Assembly: GCA_048013815.1 (NCBI GenBank)
Contig: CM106585.1
Span: 21,142,001-21,206,000 of the forward strand
DNA from: Setoptus koraiensis
Taxonomy: Eukaryota > Arthropoda
Reading direction: 5' to 3'
DNA length: 64,000 nucleotides
The first letter of the stretch is position 1; each line of letters begins with the position of its first letter. A model generated the notes under the pieces. It saw only the letters and a list, made by a program, of their open reading frames with translations. It searched no databases and was not told the origin of the DNA. A program made the translations under genes and the position numbers. Positions 24,201 through 35,481 of the stretch are shown here, in pieces.

Positions 24201-27200
24201 GATTCTCATCTCGTGTCATCTAATCTAGTTGGTGCCTCTCTGTCGATGTGGCCAATTTTGGCTAGACGTGACATGATTGCCGCTCAGTCCAGTTATTACT
24301 CTTGCTCGCTTGTTCACTAAATCATCGCATCTAACAAGTGAGTATATCGCGGTGTATAAGTTGCAGGCCGTACAATCGCACAATCGCACAATCTCACTAT
24401 CGCACTATCGTACTATCGAGTCGCTGGCGCGTTCTTTCCCGTTATATTCGGGCCCGAGCATCGCGCCCCATCGACGAGCCGGCGGCTCGAACTGTATACG
24501 GCGCTGTGGAGTTTGAGCAACCAGCTTTGCTGGTAAAAAGTGCAGTCGGCCGCCGCTAGTTTTTATTACATAACAGCCTGGCGGTTATTTCTGGCGGCGC
24601 GAAACGGCCCCAAATCAATCGCACTCCCACACACTATGACTGCGCGTGTTGTTTATGATTCTTTGGTGGGCCCGCCATGTTTCTGGTCGCCACCAACTGA
24701 CCATGCACGATCCACGGACAACTCAATAGTGGAAATAATAATATTTGCAAGCTGAAATATGCGAGGCTGCACCGAAAGAAGCTGCACCGAAAAAGAAGCT
24801 GCACCAAAAAAGAGGCTGCGTCGCAGTGCGCCCTTGTAAACTAATTTCGAAAACAATACAAGGCTGATCTTTCGAGTGCCAGCGCCAGTTATGTATTGGT
24901 CGTGTCAGTTGTAGTTGCCGTGGTTGTTGTAATTCGGCATCCAGCGCCGGCGATATTCGGCGAGCAGAGCATTTTATTATATCATGTTGTTCGATTTAGA
25001 TACAGTTCTAGTCGGGCTTCGCTCACACAAGTCGGCCAGCCAATTCTCGGCAAGAAGTTCACATAAACAGTGATAGATTATCTGTTACCCACTGAGACTG
25101 TCAGTGTATTTGCCAGGCCAACACACGACAGAGATTAGATTTGCGCGCGCGCTGCGACAGGATGTGCCTGGCAGCAGCACGTGCAAATAGCTGCAAATGC
25201 TGCAATGTTCCCTTGATGATGTTACGTAACCAGGTTATCTATGAGCAAAACTCGCGGGACACACACTCACACACAATTCACACGAAATTCAATTCACCTG
25301 TGTGTTCTTGTCAGTTGTTAAACACAGCGCTGTGCAGCTAGCATCGGTTTCACTTTTTCTTGGTGCAAACCAACCGAGAGAGAGAGAGAGAGAGTGAAAA
25401 AAAAGGCGAAAACTGGCAGAAAACGGACGGCAATCGAAACGTAAATTGTGGCTTGAAAAGAGCCAGCCACAGCGCACAAACAAACGCTCCGAGTCGGCTA
25501 CAAATAGTCGCCCATTTTCGGGTTCGCCCGTGCCAGTGACCCTGTCTGTCAATTGCTGTCCGTGTCTCTGGCCGAGCAATGCCAGACGGGATCTAGTTGC
25601 TGGAATCCGACGTGTTCGAACACGAGTCGCATCATGGCGACGCTGGTCGTATGAAGTATCGCACTAGATCATTTGCTGCACTGTTAACTGTAGATTATTA
25701 TTGCCAATTGTCGGTGGAAATTGCCAAACTGGACCCACACACAGTGAATAACGGCAACGCATAATGGGAGCTAATTTAAAATTTATAGACACCCATTAAT
25801 GATTGTTGTCTTGCCGGCGAGCAAAGAGAAATAGAGGGCGAGAGAGAGAGAGCGAGAGAGGGGCGCAAAAACACAGAAGCCAGCGCGACAACCGAAATCT
25901 TGGAAAATGCGCCAGTGCGAGCCGCCGGCCTCGCAGGCAGCTTGGGGCCCGCTCTCACAAACGCAGGCCCTCATTATGCGCCCCATTGTGCTCCTATAAT
26001 ACGCCAGGCGCATGTATATAAATCGAGAAGAATATATATTTATCCCTGGCCAGCCAGACGGGCCCAATACCCACAGCCCAGACTGCACTAATATGGCCCC
26101 AAGTGCGCATAAATTGATCGTGCACCGATTGATGCATCAGATAATCTGTGTGATTATATAGTTGCAAAGGTTGTTTATAATATATCGCTCACTTGCCGGT
26201 CTCATTCTTCAAAATGCGCCAGGCCTCAAATATCCACTAACAATAACATTGCCAGCGCCGGCCGCCCATACAAGTGTCAGGGTGAATTTTTAATGGGCGC
26301 CCAAATGGATATGTGAAGCAATTAGTTTTACATGATTGATTCTGAAAATGGGCTCCCTCCCCCCATCGGTGCATGGGAGAGTGAGTGTCTTGCCGATAGT
26401 GGCGCCAAATAGCGGGGGGCAACCAAGCGGCGCGACTACTGTTACCGCGTCGATCAAATCATCTCTGCTAAGCAGACTGCGCTAAGCAAGCGTTGCGCCA
26501 CACTAGCGCGGACTGGCGGAGCGGCAAATTGTGCGCAGCGGCGGCCGGGTAATTCGACACCCGTCATGCATGACAAAGAGCCCCAATGACGGCGGCCCAT
26601 TGTGCCGGGCCGCGCCGCAACGGACACTTGGAAACGAACCAATAAATGCAAAAAGCGCGACTTTTGAGCGCCGTTTGCACAAATGCAGACGCACCAAAAA
26701 GTTCACACCAATTCACCTGATACCTGGTGGCTGCTGGCTGCTTGTGCCAGCGTTTATCGCCACCAGCACCAGTTTTCGGCTCTTCGCCTGCTTGTCAATC
26801 TCATGATTCCGGCGATAAATTGTGTGTGACAACAACATCGTTGCGTAACATGGCGCTGCTAGCGACACGAACTAGCCAGCGACCAAACGGGACCGTTGTT
26901 GTTTGTCTGATACAAGTTGCTGAGCAAAAGTTGCCGCGAGACGCACACCAAAGCAAGAAGAAACGATTTTCGGGCCCCAACCTGATGCGATTATTGCAAG
27001 CAAAAGAGAGAGGGAGAGACTGCCAGCAGTAAACCGGGCCATTGTCGTGTATATGTAGATCATTCATGTATCATTGTGTCGCTAACTATTATGTAATGTG
27101 TGTGTGTGTGTGTGTGCAATGAAAGAAAAGTCGCCAACAATTGCAGTTGTCACGACGTGCTAGTCATACTCGAGTCCCGAGATAAATCGACACAAATATC

Positions 27201-30200
27201 ACGAGCACACAAATTTAAACTGTGGCCCCCATTCGCACACACATCCATTTCCTTTCCGATTTTTGGCTCTTTCTTTGGGCCGCTCTTATTCTTTGGCCGG
27301 GCGCAAGTGGCGCCAACTCTATGTTGTGTGCTTATCTATCGAGACAGAGAACGTCGAGCCAAAAGACGCCCCCAAGGCAAGTGACTAGTGATTATATAAT
27401 GATATCAATTTTAGCAGCAGAAAAAGAAGAAAAAAGACACATGATATCATATTTCATCATTGGCGACAAGTACGTAAACGTAAGCGATAATCATTTCTCT
27501 GCGGGATCATTCATTCGGCTTCGGTGGGCGACACCGACAGCAGTTGCCCGAACTCGCTCAGTGGCGCCATTTAGATACGGGACAAGTCAACTTTTCAACT
27601 TTGGGCAGATATTTCGGCTCGCACTGGCGGCACAAGAACAATTTGCCCAAAATGCACACGACGAGCCCGAAGAAGCGTGTGCGTCGGAGTCGGGCGAAAA
27701 GAAAAAAAAGCGCCCAAGATGGGCCAACTGCCGCCGAAATTCGGCAGCCAGCCGAGATGATAAATACGACGCGACGGGGCCCGATCAATGAGCTGGCCAG
27801 AATGTGTCAGTGTTGTCTGGCGCCGCTGTTGTCCACTGTCTATAAGTCAGCCGTGGTTCGTGCGACTTTTGTTGGCAAGCAAAAGTCGCGCGAACGCCGA
27901 AAATGTCGAAAACGCTAAAGTGGGCATATATCACGATGCGGTTTGCTTCATCGGGGGCCCCCTCGATCGAGACGGGTTCATTGGGGGCCCCCTCGAAGAT
28001 GGCGCCACCTGAGAGACGGCGGGCAGTGCGGAGCGGGGGCGCGCACAGGAAGCCGATGAGTCATCTCGTTGGCCGGAATGGCTGGCTTGTCGCTCTGATT
28101 GGTCGCTTCGATGGGTCGCCGCTTGGTTGCGCAACACGCCGGGGCGTGACAAGAGGAAGAGGGCGCCGTGTCGTTTATCCGATAATCAGAGGTTGTGAGG
28201 CCAGCGAGTGAGGCCAGCGAGTGAGCCAGTCAGCGAGCCAGTCAGTCAGTCAGTCAGTCAGTCAGTCAGTCAGTCAGTCAGTCAGTCAGTTAGTTAGTTA
28301 GTTAGTTCGTTAGTTAGTTAGGTGTCGCCGGCGTTGCCAGCCGAGCGAAATGCCAGCCGCGCCAGCCGAGCCAGGGAGACAATTGCCAAAATAACTGATT
28401 ACTGCATGATTATGCCCATACAAAAACACTCGCACCAGCCCGACAAGGGGCCTCAAAAAGTGAGGCCCCAATTAGACTGGCTCGCGAGTCTCGCGCGTGT
28501 CTGGCCTCTAATGGGTGCCAGTGGAGTGAGCACTTGAGCCAATCAGCTGGTCGTCGGCTAGTTTCGAGCGGGGGCCAGTTGTTGTGCAATGTTCTGGCCA
28601 GTGTTGCGCAACTGGACAGTGTTGTGCAACTGGACAGTGTTGTGAGCTCGCAAGATGGCCGCGCCTCGCATTGGGCGAACGTTGTTGGGGCCCGTTGTCT
28701 GTTTGTCTGCACGGCCGATTGTTGTTGTTTGGTCGTGGCGAAATTGCCTAATGATGCGCGTCCGAACACACAGCGTCCATAGCAGCCGTGCCACTGCAAC
28801 TGCAACTACAACAACAACTGACGCTGCCACTGCCGCTGTAAATACGAACTGCAACTGCAACTGCAACTGCAACTGCAACTACAACAACAACTGCAACTAC
28901 CTCCGCTCGCGGTGTATCGACCTATGCGCGCTGTACGCGAACCCGTGCAGCAATTCAAACAACAATTGCTTGTGATTACTCGTGGCCGGCGTGCGAGAGC
29001 CAAAGCAAACAAGTGGCCGTCTTGCCCAGACAGACACAATTGAGACAGCGGGCCAAAACAATGAGCTGATTGTCTATAATTTGATGGTTGTGTGTGTCGT
29101 GAAATTAGATTAAGAGTTGGCTCATTTCTTATTTGCGCTTCAGAGCTTATGAGTTTTGGCTGGCAGTGTCGCTGTTGTTGCTGGCACTGCAACAACGCTC
29201 TTGCGAACGGCCGCGAACGTCTGCGAATGGCTCTGCGAACGGCTCTGCGAATGGCTCTCAGAATGCCCCTCCGAGCGCAATATTCCCAATGTCTCTGTTT
29301 GTCTGGCTGGAATTCTTTGTTCACGTGACAGAGCAACAACATTTTGTATTCTAGCGCTGGCAGCCAGAATACAAAATCAATTAGAGGCACGGAGGTGCGC
29401 CCCAATCAAGCCGTACACATGTGCATTTACTGTGTGTGTGCTTGCAGCACCCATTTCGGGCCGAACGTATTACGTAACTCTATTACTGCTTGATTAACAT
29501 TACATTTACTGTAACGGTTAGTGTGCCAGTGCTAGGCCAAGACAACACACAGAGCTTAACAAACAAACAAAGCAAACCGTGTGCATAAATGAATTTCCAG
29601 TTGACGGCCACCATTGACGACAAATTCAGACCGTAGGTGCTTATTTGTCGAAAGGGGGCACCTATGGGCCCCAGTCTCGCCCCTGCCAATGCCAACAAGA
29701 TCAGCTGAATTTGGCGTCGAGTGTGGCAAGTGTGCAAAGTGTGCAAAAGTGTGCCCATTCGCAATATATTGAAAGTGAACGTTGCTTGTGAGCACAGTGT
29801 TTGTGCAAAAGGGGCCAGCGGGGCCCCTCGCTCGCTGGCTGAGTGCCGGAGACAGGTGCAATTGACACAACTCTTGTTAGTGGCGCCGCCGCTAGCCGAC
29901 ACTCAGTCAGTCGTAATATAATGCCTGTGACAAATATACTCTGTCGGGCGAGAGATGAAATTTAAATTTAATAAATATTTCAAGTAATGCTGTCGTGGCG
30001 CCGGCCCCATGCCTACAGTTAAGAATTGGTCTATCCATCTATGGATCTATCTACAGGCCGTACGTAACGTTGGCTGTACGTTGGTGGCTGCCGCGACACA
30101 ATTGCTGGCCGCGCTTTGCCGCGACAGGTGCTGCCGGTTGCGGCCATTTCCAGCACTAATTGTAGCCAGCTCCAGCGAGCACACCACACTGCTCGCACGT

Positions 30201-33200
30201 AACCTAACTCACAATTGTTGGGTTACCTAACAATTGTAAGTAACTTGGACGCAGCGCGGCGCGGCGCAATTATGGCGCGACATGCGGTGCCAGTTTGTGC
30301 CGCCAGACTGCTGGCTGGAGCTGGCTTGAGCTGGCACCAACTCGCCAGCACGGCACCATTTTCTGGTATGAATATCACACTAATGCTGACCGACAACAAA
30401 TGTCCAAATGTTTCAATTTGCCGCAAGTGGGGCCGATCGTATCAGACAGCAGCGGAGGGCATTTTAACAATCGCTAATAAAGTGGCCGCCCGCGGCACCT
30501 CCAGTGGTCATAATGTAACGGCATTGGATTATTCAGTTAGACGGGCCCCAGTTTGCAATTTGTCCGGCTATCTGTGGAGCTTGCCAGCGAACAAATTGCC
30601 TGAATTGGCCATGACAGACACGCGGCCAATAACTGTATACTATATACAGTGCACAATGTATAGTATAGTTCAAATAATTGCCAGCCAGCGCTGCCATTAG
30701 CTCAACTTGTTTCAACTGCCAAATTGGCCAACTTGGCGGTCTCACCTGGCGGTTTCACGCGTCATCAGTTTGGCAGGTTGGCGGCGCTGTCCGCGGGCCG
30801 ACTTGGGACTCGCTTGTTGCGAGCGCGCTCTCTATTTACTTTGGCGCCGCTTGTTCCGTTGCCCGAGCGCCGTTACCCGAGCGCCGTTGCTGGCCTTTTG
30901 TTGTGGTTGCTGATTAGCGTGGTTGTTGTTGCTGTCGGTGGGCGCCGCTTCTTTTGTCGGTGGCTGCTCGTCGGTGGCTGCCCGTCGGTGGCGACAGCTC
31001 ATTAAAATTGACACAACAACACGCCGGTGACAAGAGCGACACGAGCGCGATGATTAATCAGCGCTCATCATTGTTCGTCAGCGGTCATTAATTATCGCCA
31101 TCTGACACGGCGCGCCGTGATGGATGGTTGCTTAAAAATATTGCCGGCCAATATATTGCCAATTGCCAATTGCCGACTGCCAACCGCCGATTGCCGATCG
31201 TCGATCGCCGATCGCGCTGAGCGGCAAACAAATCTAAGCAAACACTCCGTCGCTCACCCGGTCTCTTCAGTCGGCCGCTCTCAGTCGGCCGCTCTCAGCC
31301 GGGCTCCCGCGTTCGGGCGCCCGCTCTCGGGGCTCGCGACCGGGCCGGCATCACCGTCGGCAACCAACAAGCCGTTGTTTTTCGATAATACGTGTATGTG
31401 CTGGCTGTTCACTCGGCGAAGATCGCACCCGAGAAGCGGCCACAATGAGCTCGCGATTCGCCAACACTGTGCCACGTGCAAACATGACAAGTATCTCGCC
31501 CGGTCGCAAACGAGCTCGTCAGCTGGCCTCCGACAAGCGAATAGTGTGAGCCCATTCGCCAGTTGCTGTTCGCGTTCCAATCGCCGTTCAAGTTCGAGTT
31601 GGAATTCGAGTTCGAATTGGAATTAGAATTCGAATCCGAGTTGAGAATGAAAACCTGGCAACACCAAGATAAACTCGCGCGCGATGTGATCACAATAGCG
31701 CACGGCACAATCGCGGCAAACTGTGCCGCTCCACTGTGGCAACCATACCGAACCAACCGCACGTTGGACTTGCTGTTGCTCGCGCAATCTAGCCAACTGT
31801 GCCAATCGAACTGCCATCGCACTCGGAACAGTGCGCTGCGGTGCAAATTTCGGGCAGCGCACGCATGCATATGCAAATATTTGCATATTTGCGCCTGTTC
31901 GGAGGTTCGAACCTTGGAACTTTGGAACGTTCCAAGGTTCGAACGTTCGCCGACCGTCATCGATCATTCACAATCACGCATTCGACGAGCAAATGGCACT
32001 GTTCACACATTTCAAACAATTGCCAACTATTCTAGTTAGTAACTGGCGGCTATCAATGGCGCTGCCAGCTCATCATAATGATGAGCTCGATTGTGCGCCT
32101 CACTGGGGGCCCCTCGCGGCTCGTTGGGGCGCCGCCGAATCGGCTGAATAAGCGAATAATAAACTGGGGAGAGTTGCGAGAGACAAGTTGCCGAGCTGGC
32201 AAGATTGTGGTTGCGATAATACTCACGTTGGCACGAGTTTGCGTCGTATTGTGTGGCCCGCGCCCACGGCCTGTCGAAATGGTTGGCGGCGCAGCGCTCG
32301 CAATCGCGGCCCGCGGTATTGTGCCGACAGTCGCACATGAGTTTGCCCTCGTGGTCGTGGATGCACCTTTGTTTTCGGGTCATTTCGGGTTGTGTCGGGT
32401 TGTGTCGGGCCGTTTTCAGTTGTTGCGGGTTGTTTCGGGTAGCGGGTAAGCGGGTGGCGGCCAGCGGGTGACAAACGTATGGAGAATAAAGCGAGAACAG
32501 ACATGGTTAGTTAGGCATTAGAAACGGATTATATCAGTTAGGAAAGGACGGTGCGGCGCGCTCGGATCCGAGCGGGAGCGTACCTGGAGGCGTGGCCGTT
32601 GCACTTGCAGCGAGCGCCAATGGTGAGGTCGGACATTGCGTAATTAAATGTGTCCGAGGGATTGGTGAGACTGTTCTCGTAATCCTGTTGCTGCTGATTG
32701 TTTTGGCCCATGGTGTTCTGTGCGTTTGCGGCCGACAATTGTGCGGGCCCGAATGCGGCCGCTTGCTGACCACTTCCGGTGCCGTTGACTGCCAACGACG
32801 ATTGTTGCTGTTGTTGTTGCTGCTGTTGCTGATGGTGGCGCTGGTGATGGTAGTAATTCTGGATGGATTGGGCCATGTTAAGCGACGTCTGTGGCCAAAA
32901 CAATTGATGTCTGTCCAGCACAATTTTGATATCTGTTGCGGTAACCCAATCTTGTAGCACGGGCGATCGCTCAAAGTCCTCGTTGGGTCTGCCCTCTAGC
33001 GTCGAGAAGGCGATGCGGCCGCCCATGACATTGCTGTGATTGTTGTCGTGCTGACTCGACACGGTGCTGTTCATACACAGGGGCTCCTGTTCGTTGCCCT
33101 TGGCCACGGTGGCCCTGTTCTGTCGGCCGTACACCTTGCGGCATTGCGACGAATAAAACTGATACGGTACCCATGAGGCGCCGTAATCTACCGATTTGAA

Positions 33201-34469
33201 GATGGCCAAACTGTCGGGTTTTGTGCTGCAAAATTGCAAACTAATATAGGTAATGTCGTATTTTTTGCCCAAGCTCAGCACCAGGGTCACATTGTCGCCG
33301 TTGAAGTACGGGCCGGACAGCTGATGCTGTTGATTGTTGATACTGTTCAATTGATTGTCGCCCGTAGTCTGATTGGCCGCTCTGTCGCGGCTTTGGGTGC
33401 CCGGTCCGCTGCTACCCGTGCCCGCTTGCGTATACGTGTGGCTGGGTATGGGCGCCGATACCCAGCAGGTAGGGTTGTTTGAGTTGTTCAGGTCGGTCAA
33501 ATAGGAGGCCGGGTGACGTTTCTTGGGGTGCTGTGCGTCGCAAATGTGACAATTGCGTATTTGATCGTTGCGCTCATTTAGGTAGGCAGTGCAAAAGCGC
33601 GACGGCGGCGAGCCGCATTCGCTGCTCACCTGAACCTGTTTACCGAAGGCGGCATTGACGAAATCCGGCACGCACATTCGGGCATTGCCGAACTCGTCAT
33701 AACACGGGTCACTGAGCGAATTGAAGACATCGCCGAAGTCTATGGATTCCTCGACCGCGGCCGCCGCTTGGGCGGCCGGATCGGCCGATTTGGTGTCGCC
33801 ATTTGTTGCTGGTGTCGCTGTCTGTTGAGTCGTTGCGAGCGACTCGTCAGCATTTGCTTGTTGTTTGTCATTGGCACTTCCGGTTTTGGAAGCCGCCTGA
33901 GTGAGTGTTACTGTTTCTATTGTTGTTCGTTCACTCGAGGTGTCAGTCATGGATTTGGCCCATTGTGGGCCCCTGTCGCTAGCGAAAGTGACGGGATTGT
34001 TATAATTATCTATTGATGGTTGCGCGTAATTGTCTGCTCTGCCGTCTGGAGCGCTGTCTAAACCACTGTCGGCCGTCTGAATGGCGAAACTGGCGCCACC
34101 ACCAACCGATATTATGGGCTGATTATTGTTGTTACTAGTGTCTTGGATTGTCTTGTCCGCTGCTTGCTTGGCGCCGCCGTTGTTTTGTTGCTTGATTGAT
34201 GACGTAATTAACTGATCATTATCGACAGTGCTACTGGTATAGTTGTCGGTGTTGATTGGTGGCGCTGGCGAGCCCGTTTGAGCTGCTATGGGTGCTGCGG
34301 GTGCTGTGGATGTGGGTGCTAGTGCTAGTGCTGGTGTTGTATTTTCGAGGCCCTGATTGGTGTTTTGAGACGCGAACGCCGCCACTGTAGCCAGACACAC
34401 TGGCGACAATAGTAGCGATAGCGTCAGTGCCACCCGCCAAGCCAGCGGCCTCTTCGCCGTGCTCATCAT
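18214..34469 (-). CDS. Net: Netrin, secreted laminin-related axon guidance cue
   Basis: Exons (minus): 34469-32584, 32366-32227, 20139-19957, 19802-18456 and 18350-18214, giving about 1230 residues with frame kept at every junction. The start is the ATG pair at 34469/34466, just before the signal peptide ([20 protein letters not shown]). Residues ~25-250 are low complexity. The laminin N-terminal domain starts at [20 protein letters not shown] (about residue 253) and includes [13 protein letters not shown] and [13 protein letters not shown]. Three laminin-type EGF repeats follow, with netrin signatures [32 protein letters not shown] and [14 protein letters not shown] ~230-residue Asn/Gln-rich insert precedes the C-terminal NTR/C345C domain ([17 protein letters not shown], ending [18 protein letters not shown]). 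Netrins signal through DCC and UNC5 receptors. Usual length is about 600-730 residues, so this one is unusually long. Confidence 0.93.
23652..23700. repeat. 49-bp near-perfect palindrome (28-bp perfect core)
   Basis: The core 23663-23690 is a perfect palindrome with half-site TTGCCGATATCCGA. An outer pair, TGGCCGAT (23652) and ATCGGCCA (23693), continues the pairing after 3- and 2-base interruptions. It lies in the netrin intron. Confidence 0.9.
27097..27116. repeat. (TG)10 microsatellite
   Basis: Uninterrupted TG dinucleotide run in the netrin intron. Confidence 0.95.
27947..27996. repeat. Two 30-bp-spaced copies of a GGGGGCCCCC element
   Basis: TTCAT followed by C or T and then GGGGGCCCCCTCGA appears twice with a 30-base period. 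Each contains a perfect GGGGGCCCCC palindrome. Netrin intron. Confidence 0.85.
28239..28320. repeat. (CAGT)n changing to (TAGT)n tetranucleotide array
   Basis: About 13 CAGT units turn into about 7 TAGT units with one interruption (TTCG). Related CCAGCGAGTGAG repeats lead in from about 28198. Netrin intron. Confidence 0.95.
28848..28896. repeat. (CTGCAA)n hexamer array
   Basis: About seven CTGCAA units with CTACAA variants, embedded in a longer CAA-rich stretch from about 28793 to 28905. Translations look like Cys-Asn or Leu-Gln repeats, but no gene context supports coding. Confidence 0.85.
31587..31646. repeat. Degenerate hexamer array, ten units
   Basis: Ten consecutive 6-base units of the type TTCGAG / TTGGAA / TTCGAA. 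Netrin intron. Confidence 0.85.
31863..31892. promoter_or_regulatory. Palindromic octamer (POU-type) site cluster
   Basis: A perfect 20-bp palindrome at 31869-31888 places ATGCAAAT and ATTTGCAT back to back. An overlapping ATGCATATGCA (31865-31875) matches most of the MORE-type POU dimer site. It lies about 340 bases inside the long netrin intron next to exon 2. POU binding is inferred from motif shape only. Confidence 0.5.
31905..31944. repeat. Perfect 16-bp inverted repeat with 8-base loop
   Basis: Arm 31905-31920 (GTTCGAACCTTGGAAC) pairs fully with 31929-31944. It sits 13 bases after the octamer palindrome. Confidence 0.95.
32371..32440. repeat. Decamer minisatellite at a netrin splice acceptor
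   Basis: Seven 10-base units related to TGTGTCGGGT fill the 3' end of the 217-base first netrin intron, ending five bases from the start of exon 2. On the gene strand the acceptor therefore lacks a normal pyrimidine tract. Confidence 0.85.
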
Positions 34470-35447
34470 ACTGCCACTTGTGTTTATAATAGTGATATTG
34501 ATTGAGAGAGATAATATGGGGATATCTGACAATATCTACACTGTCGGATAATGCTGGCGTCTTTCTTCTTTCCAATTCTTTTGATTTGGCTCGCCTCAGA
34601 TTTGATCGAATGCCGGCCAGTTGCTGCTGTTGGAGTCGATCAAAATTGAGCCTCTGTTGAGCTGTTCATTATTGGTTCAGTTTGTATGGTATAAATTGAA
34701 TAGCTGGCTCTATGGCTTTGTACTACGATCGACGTAATTATTCTGCTCGTACATGTATTACGTAAAATTGTTTCGCTGGCCCCACTTGCTTGTCTCGTTC
34801 TCTGATGCCCTCAGTCCAGTTGCTCTCTTGGGTGATCCAAAAGTTGTCCAAACATTGTCTCAATTGAATACGTTGGGGGCGCCCCAAGCAAACTGAACGG
34901 CGCGACAACTTTTCGCTTGCTTGCTGTTGCTGTCGTTGTTGTTGTTGTTGTTGTTGTCGTTGCTGCTGTTGTTTGGAGAAAGTCACAAGTGAAGAACGCC
35001 AAAATGGAAAGCGAAATGACAGTGAACACACGGGGCCGACAGAAGTAAAAGTCATCTCACACGTACGCGCACGTGTAAGTGTACCGTTATACTCGATCGA
35101 AACGAGCCCGCCAACTCACCAACGGCTCGTACACAGCAGCGGCTGCGGACGGCACCCGACCAAACGATCAAACTACCCAATGCAGCCCCCAACTGTTTGC
35201 GTCGGCGCATGCGTCTCAACCAGCAACCAGCAGCCAGCCCCAAACAGCCCACGCTCGGGCTGCTGCCCCCTCACGGGCACCGCTGACCGCGCAACCCGAC
35301 AACGACCAGGCCACGCCTCCGCGCGAATGCCTACGCGGGATGTGAGCGGCCGAGATAAGAACGAAATGCTAATGCACGCGTTGCTTCGATAGTTGGCCAA
35401 ACATGTGACTCTGATCATAACTTTGGCATAACTGTGCTTCGTGTCGA

Positions 35448-35481
35448 CGCTTGCGTAACTCGAGCGACAGTTACGCAAGCG
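35448..35481. repeat. 13-bp perfect inverted repeat with C/EBP-like arms
   Basis: CGCTTGCGTAACT (35448-35460) and its complement AGTTACGCAAGCG (35469-35481) are separated by eight bases. Each arm contains TTACGCAA, a bZIP-like half-site pair. It lies about 1 kb upstream of the netrin start codon. Confidence 0.85.

Larger units (their letters stand above)
20140..32226 (-). other. 12-kb netrin intron
   Basis: The intron between EGF-repeat exons 2 and 3. No nested gene could be supported. Open frames such as 21210-21773 (minus), 22636-23016 (plus) and 27544-27918 (plus) show no domains. The distal (gene-5') two thirds are GC-rich and packed with microsatellites, GGGCCC palindromes and perfect inverted repeats, listed separately. 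The part from 20.1 to 23 kb is more ordinary AT-rich DNA. The content would fit regulatory DNA, which is inference. Confidence 0.7.

Noticed and set aside
27544-27918. Overlapping open frames in GC-rich netrin intron DNA
   Set aside because: GC-rich DNA has few stop codons. The translations are low-complexity Arg/Ala/Pro-rich and differ in every frame without one standing out.
31905-31944. GGTTCGAA string suggesting a tRNA B-box
   Set aside because: It belongs to a perfect inverted repeat; no A-box or cloverleaf can be formed around it.
32371-32440. Interstitial telomere-like repeat
   Set aside because: The unit is ten bases (TGTGTCGGGT-like), not TTAGG or TTAGGG.
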